Assembly (NCBI GenBank): GCA_921293015.1
Contig: OV121094.1
Span: forward strand, 39,988,054 to 40,052,053
DNA: 64,000 bases
From: Phorcus lineatus
Lineage: Eukaryota; Mollusca; Gastropoda; Trochida; Trochidae
Direction of reading: 5' to 3'
Shown here: positions 1 through 11,669 of the stretch, piece after piece
How positions within the stretch are numbered: the stretch's first letter is position 1
Layout of the letters: each line of letters starts with the position of its first letter
Notes under the pieces: generated by a model
What the model was told of the DNA's origin: nothing
What the model saw: the letters and a program-made list of their open reading frames with translations, nothing else
Database searches by the model: none
Made by a program: the position numbers and the translations under genes

Positions 1-301
1 TTCCGTATCGGCTTTCAAATTTTATCGGGAATATCTGAACAACTAATATTTCATTAATTTGGTATTATAGTTTCCGCAAAAACATTTCTCTATTGGAGCA
101 AGGGCGTGTATAGACCTATATAAATCCTTGATTGGAGTATCAGATTCGTCATTTATAGAAAGTTCAAATACAGATTTAAGGTGATAACTACGTGAACAGA
201 TAAACCACTCGAAATTTTTTTTAATGTAGTAGTTTCTAGAGCATAACATAAAAACTAATGGCTCTTACATACGTTCAAGCAGCAATGTTTGAGGTGATTT
301 G

Positions 302-480
302 AATTTTTGCCGCTTTCTTGAAGAGTATTTCACTTACATCACGTCTTCTAGTATTATTGCAGGCAGAAACTCCGCAACACCAATATCGCTATGTGAAGAC
401 AAAGTTGCCGAGTCCCTGGCGGGATTCGACCCCCGGAGAAGACGAAGGCGCTAACAAACAAAGCGCTATCCCGCTGCGTA
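302..480 (-). mobile_element. tRNA-derived SINE copy, minus strand
   Basis: Read on the minus strand, a tRNA-like head with a Pol III B-box-like GGTCGAATCCC (near 430) is followed by a body that includes ATTGGTGTTGC, CTGCAATAATACTAG and a tail like AAGTGAAATACTCTT. The same body and tail recur at 13,475-13,740 and 14,215-14,345, which establishes it as a dispersed family. It abuts the mariner relic to its right. The family name is not assigned. Confidence 0.7.
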
Positions 481-485
481 CATTG

Positions 486-1120
486 AGGTGGTTTATAGTT
501 TATAAGTATCACGCCCCATTAATCCCAGGAAATGGTCGCCATGATGTTGTCAACAGAAAACAGAGTCCTTGAGTGCAGAAGAGTACTTATGCCTACCGTG
601 CATGGATTTTTGCTTGGTGTTAGGATTCCAGTGATGAATCCATGTTTCATCCTCTGTCACCATACGGGCATGGAAGTTATCAGGATCAGATCTCTGAGAG
701 CTCACGACTGGATTTAACTATCTTGGGTCAATCTTGTGCATTTAATTTCGTGTCCATCCTTCAGACAACTTCGACATGAGCAAGTGCTGATGAATTACTG
801 TGCAAACACTCTCATGAAAAATGTCACGCGCTGAAGATAAATCGTTCACCTTTATTCTACGATCGGACATGATTAAGCCCAACACCAGCAACCATATCAT
901 CTCAGTATTAGCTTCAACAGGCCTTCCTGACCGTGTGTCATCGTCCTAGGAGCTGCGATCCCGCTTTAAACAGATGACCATTTTGCAACAGTAGAATATT
1001 GAGGGGCTTCTTTCCCATAGAAATTGGTCATAGGTTTACATATTTAAGTCGCATTCACCCCTTCTTTAGTGAGACACTTGATAATCGCGCGATACTCAGT
1101 TTTAGAACTTTCCACATCAA
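486..1120 (-). pseudogene. mariner-family transposase relic (broken)
   Basis: The minus strand, read from about 1,120 down to 486, gives mariner-type transposase pieces in shifting frames. In order they are a stretch ending in a TRSGRP-like linker after the DNA-binding part, an SARDIFHESVCTVIHQHL-like helix-turn-helix region, then TEDETWIHHWNP (the first catalytic aspartate block), KQKSMHGRHK, and MATISWD followed by WGVILINY. Several stop codons and frameshifts interrupt the reading. The parts that carry the second and third catalytic acids are absent; the homology stops where the SINE begins. The element is therefore dead. Assignment to the mariner/IS630 superfamily rests on the order of these motifs; the subfamily is not determined. 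Confidence 0.75.
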
Positions 1121-1944
1121 CGATAATATCTTCAGGGTTATATCAATAGTCATTTCTATGAACTTTTTAACTCCCCCTCGTAAATTCATGTTTATGATTC
1201 CCATTCTTTGCCAAAAAAAAAAGTGTACTTCAGTCACTGAGTATAACTGAGTATGCAATTAAGCATGCTTCATGTAACATCGGTCTGTTCTTATCTTTCA
1301 ATTTTATGAATAAGACCTAACTGTCTTTTATTTTATGGCGTCTTTTTATCCTTATCTTTTAATTTCAGTAGACGATCCTAACCAATTAACAGGTGCATGG
1401 ATTTAGTCAATATTGGTTTGAAATATAATATACAATGATTGGCTTTTTTGGCATTTTTGATGTTTTGAAGTTGCATTTGTCATGACTTGCAATGGTTGTC
1501 ATATGTTGTTTAATCCTCCTTACGGTCAGTTTCCTTTTTTATATTTTAGCAGCGGTATTGAAATAAACTTTTAGTTTGCATTACCATTCCAAATTTTAAT
1601 CGCGATAAGTATTTTCAAACCAAGAAAAACCTCTTCTGATACCAAACACTAAAACAACAGCGTAACTGTGGCTGTATCAGAATATGAATCCTCCAACAAT
1701 TACCTGGTCATTGGGCTCTTCCTTTCTATAGGTTAAAAAACACTTCCAATTTACCAACATTATTTTGCAGGCAAAATGAGCTATAGTGGTTTGGTATTAG
1801 ACAAGCGAAAGCGACTTATATACCGAAACCATTTTCGAGTTTCATAAAATTGTAATTAAACGGGACTTAATTGATATCTTAATTATTACTCGCTAAAGTA
1901 TGATAAATAAAAAGCATAAAAATCGCTGACATTGCTGTCTCACC
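1121..1944. other. AT-rich non-coding stretch
   Basis: No gene is visible here. Two overlapping open frames on opposite strands near 1,000-1,258 cover the 5' side of the mariner relic and AT-rich sequence; neither has splice signals or recognisable protein features. Confidence 0.5.
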
Positions 1945-2044
1945 ATGGCGTCATGGGTAACGATTTTGACGTTACGTGATGACAGTCAGCACGCGACATC
2001 ACGCGATGTTAAGACGCTGTATGATATAGCGGTATCTTCAACGG
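1945..2044 (+). CDS. possible isolated first coding exon
   Basis: A CpG-containing island in very AT-rich surroundings holds ATG in a good context (CACCATGG) followed by 33 open codons (MASWVTILTLRDDSQH...) and then a strong donor, CGG|GTGAGT, at 2,044/2,045. No homology is recognised. It is not needed by the ZP gene downstream, whose own start and signal peptide lie at 4,703. It could be a 5' exon of an unrelated gene, a non-coding first exon, or chance. Confidence 0.2.
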
Positions 2045-2223
2045 GTGAGTAATTAAAATTAAAAGAATTAAAACATTGATTAAAAGTACAGAACAACTTA
2101 ATATGAGTTATGACAGAAATCGTCAAATTACAGGCATAAATTTTAAAAAGATATGAAGGGAGATAATCTAAAAAAGTAATAGACGTTTCCTACACTATTA
2201 TATCTTATTAAATATATATACTA

Positions 2224-2268
<45 letters not shown>

Positions 2269-3421
2269 ATTAGGTTTGGTAAAGTAGTAAAACATGTCAT
2301 CAGGTTTACAGATAAATAGTTTTTCAAATCCGTTAGATTATCAAAACAAGAAACACTGATAGATACATAGAATTATTATGTCAAAAGAGTTTCTCTAATT
2401 GTCTTCATAAATAACATACATGTAACACGTGATAGACCGCATGCCATATAAAATATGTCTTAGAAACAAAATACATCGTAAAAAAACGAAGATTATTTAC
2501 GATCTATCAAATTTGTCCGATAAAAGATTTTCCAGCGATTTTATATCGTTATAATTTTGACAAATAACTGTAAAAGTAATTTTACATTAGAAACTCCAAG
2601 ATAAAGCATAATCTTTTAAGTTGTGACTCAAGGAGAAAGTTTTAAACGGAGTGACGTCAAGGTTTCATTCAGGAATCATCAAAGCATTCATGATGATTTT
2701 GTTTTCGATGTTTCCGGCCACCCTTACATCTCGCCAAAATGCATCATGTTTAGCACGTGCTTTTACATAACCTGACATCAATTCATCTCGAGATTTACAG
2801 CAGGTTGGTGATCTGATAGAATTTCGACGCGTATAAGCATTCTATTTATTAATTTAATATTATTTTCTTATTTGATGCAAAAGTTTTGAGTCATTTGATG
2901 AAAACACTGTCTAAGCCTATATCAAGGTTAGTTGTTCCACGTAATGAATTTTAATATTTAACAAAAAATTTTGGCCGACAAACTGATCGAACAGTGTTTC
3001 AAGCCGGATTTTTAAATTCATGATTTTCGATAATTCTTTGTTTGCTTCTTCTTGTATAACTATTTAATTTATTTCCTCCAAGGATTTGTCCAGAATTTCT
3101 TACCACTTCGGTCCACAGGAACGAACTGTATATTCTAATGCAGCAATGGTTTTGCGTCCACGATGGAGAACTGTTTACTTGCAATCAAATTTAGTTCTGA
3201 ACAAGGGCGATGGTTTAACGGAATTCTATGGTTAGCTAGTTACGATCCGCACATTGCAAGATTTTCAGATTAGATAGAAATTAGAAGACAACGTTGCATA
3301 GCTCCACCGCTAAGTGTTAATAGATCACGGGAAAACTAGGGGAGACAGCTTTTAAAATAAGTATAGAAGTTTGATGGTAGTTTTGTCCGATTTATAGATG
3401 GGAAGTGTTGACAAGGCACAT
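2045..3421. other. intergenic, AT-rich, no gene seen
   Basis: Contains the TA microsatellite at 2,225-2,263 and a weak minus-strand open frame near 2,999-3,184 that starts VNSSPSW and is not recognised. No splice-bounded exon could be defended. Confidence 0.5.
2225..2263. repeat. (TA)n microsatellite
   Basis: About 19 uninterrupted TA dinucleotides, flanked by ATATATACTAG and ATTATAAATT. Confidence 0.95.
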
Positions 3422-3879
3422 CTTAAAGGGCCACAGTATGTTGATGGAGTCAAATATGTCAAACTTAAAATATAGTGCTATTTTATCGAGAGTAGTGGTT
3501 GTCTCTTAAAATCAACATCTTGCTGATCAGTGCAATATGGAGACAATGAACAGGTTTACGTCGTAAATTATGATCGAAAACCGGACAATGGCGCACGCCG
3601 ATGACTCAAACGTAATTCTGGAAACTTATTTACAGCAGATACGAGGAATTTTTTTTGATAGTATTTAGATCATATTACAAATATTAATGTAAAATAGATG
3701 CAAATTTTGGACATCTGTATGTCGGTTTTTCTATCACAATTGAAAACAAGAAAATATCCTAATTTTGGCATATAGAGAAAGAAGCTAAGGGGCAGTATTT
3801 GATTAGAACACAAGACGGTGTATTTTGGCCCTGATTTCAGCCAAATAAAAATCAATGAAACATACTGTCACTTTAAAAA
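3422..3879. mobile_element. MITE-like element with terminal inverted repeats
   Basis: The left end CTTAAAGGGCCACAGTATG (3,422-3,440) is matched in inverted orientation by CATACTGTCACTTTAAAAA (3,861-3,879). There is no transposase. Part of the interior (about 3,550-3,630) recurs in opposite orientation at 35,846-35,925, and related ends occur at 50,512 and 52,396, which supports a non-autonomous DNA transposon family. Confidence 0.6.
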
Positions 3880-4508
3880 TTAACACAAGTCAAACGCACC
3901 GCACGTCTCACTGCAGTAATTGATAGCATGAAAAAATATGAAGTATATCTAGCCATGTCATTGTCAAACAAGTTATTTGAAAGGTGCATTCTTAGGTATT
4001 ATTTCCATTGTAGACCAGGATGTCGGGGTAATATAGTTGGGTCAAGCCCTAACCCTTATCAGAATGTAACCGACTGCTTAGAATGAAGCCTGACCTTTTC
4101 GGTCAGTTGTCAATTGCATATAGTGACAACTCTTACTTCCGACCAAGTAGATTTGAATTCCACGTGACTTTACTAATTGTGATAATGTGATAACCCAAGT
4201 CTTTCTGTTAGAAATACAAAATTGAGGGCTAGAATACATGCATATCAATTGTTAAAACTTCAGGAAAGATTGCAAGTGAACTATTTGCCTGGCGTGCATG
4301 AATATTTGCCTTGAACTGTGGAAGGGAGAGAATACTTGATTGCATTTCGAAGTTTTCAAGGGGAAAAATACTGCAAACGAACGAAGTTTTCGCTACTTTA
4401 TATGAAATTTTGATTTCTGTTAAACATAGTTTGTAACCATAGCACAAGATATGCTGCTCTTCAATACGCGGAATATCTGATACTGTCCGTAACCTTTGAC
4501 TGTAGGGG
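3880..4508. other. intergenic upstream of the ZP gene
   Basis: No gene is seen. This should include any distal promoter of the ZP gene, but no motif cluster stands out. Confidence 0.4.
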
Positions 4509-4605
4509 GCGGGATGACGCAGTGGTTAACGCGCTCGGCTAAGAGGTGGGTGGTTCGAATCCCGTGAGGAGCTAATCAACTTTGTCTGCAGTAGAGAACT
4601 GCGCT
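4509..4605 (+). mobile_element. tRNA-derived SINE head upstream of ZP start codon
   Basis: GGCGGGATGACGCAGTGGTT starts a tRNA-like head with an A-box-like TGGTTAACGCG and a perfect B box, GGTTCGAATCC, at about 4,551-4,561. It continues into TCTGCAGTAGAGAACT, which is shared with the copy at 13,475. It lies about 100 bp before the ATG of the ZP gene, so it may overlap the promoter or 5' UTR. Confidence 0.7.
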
Positions 4606-4702
4606 ACATGTTGAATGGAAAATAGCTATCATGCCTAGTGCTAAGCATATATTTGAGAATTTCGACATTCGCAGGTCCTCCGGATTTCTTATCTATCCGA
4701 AA

Positions 4703-7700
4703 ATGAGGTTGACATGTCTCCTGGTCCTGGTAAGTATATAAGTAATCCTTTAAACACTTGTGTATTACTCACCTACTGAAGTGATGCCTTTTGATATTTT
4801 CATATTTCTGAATTTTTTTTTGCATTTAGTTTTTGTTCAGAGATACTCATTTACGGGTCAGAACTGATGAAGGTTCAATAAATCACTTTGAACTTTGCAT
4901 ATCTGTTGTCTATGCGCTGAAGTGCCACCTATTATTTTTGTCTGTTTTGTACCTAAGGAAAAAAGTTCGAATTTGTTTCTATACAGGAACTGAACTTGAA
5001 ATCCATTGAATTTTACTGTAACTTTGCTAATTTATTTCCCACCGATTAAAGTTTTGCGTTTTGACAAGGTTGTTACATTTTCATTTAATACTTCAATAGT
5101 CAAATGCCTTTGTGTTATAAGTAAAATACTCTTGAAAGCGACGGTAAACCCTAATTCACATCGCCTCTTAAAGTAATCTACTATAAGATTTATTCAGAAA
5201 ATATACTTAAAGACCGTCAATGGACATGTTTGAACCAATTTAACTAATTTATGAAATGTATGTTGCAGATCGTTGCCGACCTTTCCTACTCGACCAATCT
5301 GGTGGATGGCGTCGGTAAGCGCAAATCATTTAATTCAAACTGATGTCTTCTCTTGTAATGAGTATATTGAATAAATATTTTTCCTAAATGTCAGTTAATC
5401 ATATCGACTTTCGGGGAAGGATAAATTAACTTAAAGAAACGGTAATAAAATTTCATTTGCAGTGAACATCAAGTGCGGTTCGCCGGAAGAGAATTTTGCC
5501 GAGCTGTCTTACTTCGGAGACTCCCTGCAGGTTTCTGCCTTCATGCTTGACGGGACACGGTGTCCTTTCAAGCAGAACATCGCCACCGCTACCTGGACTT
5601 TGTCTGTCGCATTCACAGAGAATGATGAGGGACGGTGTGTCATGGCTGTATGTATTCGTTCGTATGCTTTCACATACCTGAGGATATTGCATTCAGTTCA
5701 GGCATTGGCTTTACTGCACAGATTTTCATGTTATTATGATGTACTGACAAGTGCCGAAGTACATGTGCTGAAATCAAGTTTCATCATTTTTGTTTTATAG
5801 ATATTTGACATTTACTTGTTTCAAATGGAAATCGTACTCTTGCTTTTAGGTTTTGGTAATTGTTTTTTCCGACCATACATTCGTTTAACACTCTTCACTT
5901 TAAGTTTCTATTGCAATTTGTAACATTTTTTGTGTGAGATCCCTTGACGTCATTAAGAACAAAGTACCTTTTAACACTTTGACAACTCCAGAAAATTCCT
6001 CATCGACGGATCTATAGCATAGATGTGATGTCGTTCAGAAGCAGCCCCGATTTCGAGAGCGAGGATGACGAGAAGTTCCTGATGGAGTGTAACTTCGAGA
6101 CATACAAGGAGGAAGTGGAGAAGGGGCTCTCCGTGGTGGATGGAAGGTGCGCTTCATTTGCAATCTCATTTAAATCATGTCAGCGTTAGACCAGATGGTA
6201 CTGCTAAATCGAGCTCATGCCAGGATACCTTGTCTGTACTCCCTATTTGCTTGCAAAATCAGAAAGAAATGACCTTAACATTGCTAACAGCCTTTATTGA
6301 TCACAGCATCGTATGATTGTATAATCGAGAAATATTTGAACACTTTATGAACAAAATCATAATTGGTACTGAAGAATTGAGTGTCCATATTTACAGCCTG
6401 TCGTCTCCTCACGTGATAGAAACTCACGAGGGAAAGAAGAGCGACTCAAACTTCACGATATCGATAATACAAAATGATGGTCACAAACTTACATCCATAG
6501 AGGTCGGGAGGATAGCTCGTCTCAAGGTCACCATGACACGTGAGTTCCAGAAAATGAATCATAAGTCTATTGATACAGCGCGTTTATCCCTGCTCGTTAG
6601 GCTCAGAGGATGGGAGACATAAAGCCCCTGGTTCAAGAGCAGAACACGTGCCCGAGCACTCATAGGTATCATGAACAGATATTAATAATTCTAAACCTGC
6701 ATTTTTGTGCACTAATTTGCTGGATTATGTATTGAAATAATTTGGATTTTCAACTTAAAGTTGGGCTAATGAGTATAATAAATTCAACCTTTTGACGCTA
6801 CTGGTAACAACATTGCAGAACTTAATAACAATCTAGAAACGAAATTTCCAAATGTGTAAAGTTATATCTTCGATACAAGCCGATGAAACCAAAAAAGCTT
6901 ATTTAGTGTTGACCTTGCGTATGATAAATTCCTTCATTTTTGTCATTTCCCTTTAACTTATTGCAGCCTCCGACCAGGAGAAACACAAGGGCTTTATGCC
7001 AGTCAAATGTGAAGTGATGACTCCGGACAAGAGCAAAAGATCTGTTATTTTGGCCGATGGGTAAGATTGACTCGATTGATACTTGTAAGCATCACTGGTT
7101 CAATGGCCCACTGGAAGTATAGCGAGTGTTTTAAGTCCCCGCCTTTGTTTTTATAGTTATGTTTCTCCCTTGCCTTCTAAAGAATGCAAACTCCAAAGAC
7201 CTACCTAGGTAAAAGTTTTCTATATTTATCCATCACGACGTGTATTGTCTTTTGCTGTTTTACCTTATAAAACTTGTTTTGGGGTCTTTTCATTTGAAAC
7301 ATATTTTTAAGGATCAAAACAGACACAATAAGGTTGAACTTGTATAACTATACCTAATCTAAAGGTTTTAACGTTATAAGCAACAATGAAATGTGCTTGG
7401 TATCTATACAATTTGTACCATAACACTTAACAGGTGTGGGACTGGTTACCCATTTCACCAGGACCAGGGGTTCCACATGGAGGAGACGGAAGGCCAGAGC
7501 CCTCCATTCAGGATGTTCCGCCTCAACCCCAAACAAGGCCTTTCCTTTGTGTGCAGCTTTGTCACCTGCGGGGGAGACTGCAAAGGAGTAAGTTGACATC
7601 CTTGTCGCAGTCCAATTTCTTTAACCTCTTCAGTCAATCGCCGGTCACCACATTAAGTAAAACGTAAGAGGTGAGCGACAACGTATGCTTTGTCCTGAGA

Positions 7701-9604
7701 AAGGATGGGTCTATTTGTCACTGTCCTCCTTGCTGTATACCAACCATCCTGCTACATCAGCGTATTTGTCTCCGCCTGGCTCCATCATATATATACCCTG
7801 ATATCCTTCGGCCTAAAACGCTCGAATCGCTTACGGCTGGTTAGTCATGGCTATTTATAGCCTACATTGACATTTGTTTGACTTCTCATCTGGGTGGTGC
7901 CGCTATTGCCGAATGCGAGTCATTTCATTGGCTTGCTATATTTAGCGAAACGAGCGTTTTAGGCCAATGGATATCAGGGTATGTGATGGAGGTAGGCGGA
8001 GACAAATACGCTGATGTAGCCTGGATGTAGACCAACCTTTTCCTCCTACTGGCTTTGCTTTCTCAATTGTTTCTGGCCTTCCTATTGTGCTTGGTCCAGT
8101 TGACCAAACCCATTACAAGTAAACAATATCAGTGGACATGAAGTCGTTTCTTATCTAAGGGATGTTTACTTGTCCCATTTGTCAGTCTTATTTCGACATT
8201 AACCTGTCTGAAATGTTTGCATCTTGGCTTTTATAAACCATGCCGAAATGACCGTAAGGATGAATGAGTTAACAATTGAATTTGTTCCTAGTCAACATGC
8301 CCGGCGGAAAGGACGTTGGAAGAGCGAGACAAACGAGCACTTGTGGTGACTGAACCTAGCCTCAGATCATCTGAGGCCAACACCACTCTTCCAGACACTA
8401 TTGATGGTAATACGTGTTAATGAATAAACGGCTTTTTTTTAAGGTCATAGGGCGATAGTCGAGACTCTATCCGACTACTGTCCACACAGACGGCCTCCAA
8501 AACTTTCGATCGCCTTAAATGTTTCCAATGTTGATATATTTGTTGTATTCTGCAGGAATACATTGTCAGGCCTATTTTAAACTTACCAAATTTAGAATTA
8601 AATTATCAATATTCCATGAGTACATTTACCATGATAATGTCAAAATGAAGACTTTTTTGTGGATATTCAACTCTTTCTAAAAGGAAACGTTTCCGAAGAT
8701 TATAATGTCCATGCCAAGAAAGCATATATGTAGAAACGTCGCCTATACAGAATAATTGTATCCATAAAGCTCTTATCAACCCAACTTCTCTAAATGCCAA
8801 TCAAAGATGACAAAGTTTGACGCATTAGATATCGTTCGGCTTTTGATACGTGCCAAAGCACCATGTTAATGAAGTTCAAGCCTGCCCTCTTTACTTGCAG
8901 CTCAGTTCAAGCGTTTGATGACCGATTATTTTTTTCCGGTTTTCGTACAATAATCGTGATTTAAACCATCGAAGTGTCATGCTTTACCAGTAATAGTCAA
9001 TTCTACTTAATAAAATATTTTCACTCCTAAACTCATAATTTCCCTTTAGCTATATTCTAAATATAAGTTCTAATCTAACTCTAAATTAAGTTTAGATATT
9101 TTGTATGGAACCGAAATGTGATTTAGTACGTTCGACTAATACAATAGCACCATCAATGGAGTTATCTCTATATTAACTATTCATTACACTTTATACATCA
9201 AAGAAATCCGACATTGGTAAATCATTAATAGAAATCCTTGTAAGATGCGTGTTTGCTTTTCAGTGACTCCACGTATGCTAGACGAGAACATGCGACAGGA
9301 ACAGGATCTTGGGCAGGAACTGAAGGATCTTCCACAAAATCAGGGGGATCTACCGCAGGAACAAGCACCCGCCCCAAGAAGCCAGGAGGTGCTGGTGCTG
9401 AACGCGAAGCAAATGGCCGAACTCACTGGTCAGGAGGCCGTAGCTCCAAGCGGTCAGAAAATTCTTTTGATTGGTCAGCTTGAGGCCCGCGAATTTTCGC
9501 GAACTGTCAAACTAGCAGTATTTGGCACTTCCGCCTTCGTATTGACGGTATTTGTTCTACTTACGTTGTATATAATTTGCAAGTTCAGACGAATTGAACA
9601 ATAA
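4703..9604 (+). CDS. ZP-domain membrane-anchored secreted protein (egg-coat type), nine exons
   Basis: Exons, read by eye: 4703-4729, 5269-5314, 5463-5647, 5992-6146, 6397-6539, 6967-7060, 7434-7587, 8292-8406, 9264-9604. All borders are GT..AG and the phases join without a stop, giving 419 residues. Residues 1-17 (MRLTCLLVLIVADLSYS) form a signal peptide. Residues 26-272 are a ZP module: four ZP-N cysteines (29, 58, 83, 119) and six ZP-C cysteines (200, 218, 257, 262, 266, 271), with FRMFR at 242-246. A furin-type site RDKR is at 280-283. A Gln-rich propeptide follows (about 316-340), then two short hydrophobic strands (347-355, 371-379) that could be the external hydrophobic patch, a membrane span (about 390-412) and a short basic tail. 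N-glycosylation sequons are at 156 and 298. ZP modules polymerise extracellularly after cleavage of such a propeptide. The layout fits gastropod vitelline-envelope ZP proteins; another extracellular-matrix ZP protein is possible. ATG 4703 is chosen because it alone supplies a signal peptide. Confidence 0.85.
5118..5165 (+). mobile_element. SINE tail fragment in ZP intron 1
   Basis: ATAAGTAAAATACTCTTGAA, followed by AGCGACGGTAAACCC, matches the 3' tail of the SINE copies at 13,690-13,735 and 14,315-14,345. Only the tail is recognisable. Confidence 0.55.
7746..8030. mobile_element. MITE in intron 7 of the ZP gene
   Basis: Long terminal inverted repeats of about 70 bp: CTACATCAGCGTATTTGTCT at 7,752 reads again on the opposite strand ending near 8,019. 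Similarity continues through ATACCCTGATATCC to GGCCTAAAACGCTCG. The direct repeat ACCAACC occurs at 7,739-7,745 and 8,031-8,037 and may be the target-site duplication. There is no coding capacity. It lies inside the intron between 7,587 and 8,292 and does not disturb either splice site. Confidence 0.8.
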
Positions 9605-9605
9605 A
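9600..9605 (+). terminator. AATAAA overlapping the ZP stop codon
   Basis: An AATAAA hexamer overlaps the TAA stop of the ZP gene (9,602-9,604). If used as a polyadenylation signal it would give an almost absent 3' UTR; a later, weaker signal may be used instead. Not proven. Confidence 0.3.
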
Positions 9606-9803
9606 CAATCAAATATTTAGTCTTGGTTAATTCCCTAAAATTCAAGTTTAAGTTGAACAAGATGAGGTCATACATATATCAGGCGTTGCTCCTACGGTAA
9701 TCCTTGCTGTGTAAAACTATACACAAGTAACGAGGCCTTCAACGGTAAAATGTTTTTAGCATGACGCCCAGGTCGAATTTGGTTCTGTTGCCTTTATTCT
9801 CAG

Positions 9804-10241
9804 TCTCTCCCCACAGGTAGCTCCTTCATAAATTCCTATTCAACCTCTGTCTATATACGAAGGTTTCTAGAAATGTAGAACGCTGATTGGATGCAATCTA
9901 AGTTATTTGTGCAATCAGCGACGCGTTTCAAAATGTCTAATTCAAATCGCCCAAGTTATTTCAGTAAGCTTTCCAAAATCCAAACTTTATTCGAATATGC
10001 ACCTTGCACTTTGAGTCTTCTTTACAGAACACATACGCCTCATTATGCGAGTGCATCATTGCATAGGCCTGTGTGACAACAGATATGTTATTCATGCATT
10101 CGGTCTTTGGCTGAAATATTGCCAGGTGATTTAAGTTGCAAAATTGCGCCGGTAGGGGAAACTGCCGGAAGCCCTAGAAACCTTCGTATTGAGACAGAGG
10201 TTGTATAGGAATTTATGACGAAGCTACCTTTGTGAGGAGAG
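9804..10241. mobile_element. MITE with about 75-bp inverted repeats
   Basis: TCTCTCCCCACAGGTAGCTC at the left is repeated inverted at the right end (GAAGCTACCTTTGTGAGGAG, about 10,221-10,240). The arms continue through TAAATTCCTATTCAACCTCT and CGAAGGTTTCTAG on both sides. The central 290 bp has no transposase; a short open frame inside it is incidental. It sits about 200 bp downstream of the ZP stop codon. Confidence 0.8.
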
Positions 10242-10689
10242 AATGCTCTAGTCAAATGTATGTTCATATTGTTTCATATACCAGGGACTATAACAACCTA
10301 ATCATGTACACTAAAATTCCAAATTCGACCCTTCGCAGTTATCGTGTTTAGACAATTTACAGAGTTGAAAAAAGTATAGATGAACGATAAAAGAAGCTTT
10401 GAGAGTGGAGTCTCATTTTATTCCTATTAAGAAATATTTTCCCGGTGTAGACCTATTTCGATAGTACCGTCATACACACTGGTTGGAAATCGCATTGAAT
10501 TGAATGAAGCAATAAGATTGATTCTTCCGATTTGTCGTTTGGAACCAGGAGGGCGTCGTATTGAATTAGATGGTTTAATTTAATGAAATGTCTAAGAAAA
10601 TTTGTTTCTAAATATTCTAAAAATGTGTCGTATTGAATTAGACGGTTTAACTTAATTTAATGCAATGTCTAAGAAAATTTCCATTGGTT
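10242..10689. other. non-coding, with a 75-bp direct duplication
   Basis: No gene is seen. GTCGTATTGAATTAGA starts two adjacent direct copies of about 75 bp (near 10,555 and 10,628) that share GTCTAAGAAAATTT. Confidence 0.6.
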
Positions 10690-10789
10690 CGATTTGCTAG
10701 TCAATGGAGAAGCGCCAGTAAAATATTTCGAAAGGGGCTTTGGATTGGACATGATATCGATCCGTCAGGTCGGGGATAACCGCAGAACG

Positions 10790-10855
10790 AGCTCTAATAG
10801 GTCGATCTAGCTATAGTAGTTCGTTCGAGCTATAGACCTACAGGTCGATCGAGCT
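10790..10855. repeat. short degenerate AGGTCGATC / AGCTATA repeat cluster
   Basis: AGGTCGATC followed by AGCTATA occurs twice in direct orientation (10,800 and 10,843), with an intervening TCGAGCTATAGACCTA that partly mirrors them. It is locally palindromic and more CpG-rich than its surroundings. Confidence 0.6.
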
Positions 10856-11669
10856 ATAATAACATGTCAAACTTTCTCTTTTAGAACGATTTTCCGCATT
10901 TGCGGCTTCAAGTTCAACATAACCGAATCGTCTGTTAGCGATACATTCACATCTGACAATAGTGAAATGCCAAACCCTAGTGTTTTCGCGTAATTACCTG
11001 TTAATTAACCTTACCCTATCGGCATTCACACCTTAGCGACAAAATATACGCATTTCTAACTCAAAATAATATTCCAACACATGGTAGCATGCTTCTCAGG
11101 CCTCTGAAATTTACCGATGTGGTACTTCCGGTTTGGATATAGTACTCACCTAGCGTAATTGTTTTAGTTGACCGGATGTGAAATGAACATTTCTATGGAG
11201 GCCCATAGTCTACAATTACCTCAAGCTTCCTCTCAAACCAAGGACATACTTCTAACATTGGTAATTAAATTCGCTGCTTTTTACTACAGAAGCTTCATTT
11301 CAAAATGATGAGGATCACATTAAAGATTCAAAACGTTTGAATATAATATTGGTTTCGTTATAACGTGAAAACCTCAATTTAGCCCTTTGATCTAAATTAA
11401 TGATTTGACCCCTCGCCCAGGACCTTTCAATTAATCAAATTGATTATATTTGGTTTCTAAATATTTTCTATTAAAACTGCACCCAATTTCAGAATTATCT
11501 CATTTAATCTGTTTTGCTCTGGAACTTGCGCAACTAACAGTCCAAATATAAACATGAACAAAATTCTAACAAAATAGATAAGACTAAACGAGAACAAAGG
11601 ACTAGAAGGTACAAGATCGAAGATCATTACCAACTATCACAAGGCGCATTATTTCCCCTTTTACGGCAG

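Noticed and set aside
2999-3184. 61-codon minus-strand frame with balanced composition
   Set aside because: Looks mildly protein-like, but no splice signals and no recognised family; could be an old element fragment.
5453-5692. Minus-strand and alternative plus-strand frames over ZP exon 3
   Set aside because: Shadows of the real ZP exon in other frames.
9891-10076. 61-codon plus-strand frame downstream of the ZP gene
   Set aside because: Lies entirely inside the MITE at 9,804-10,241; no sign of a real product.
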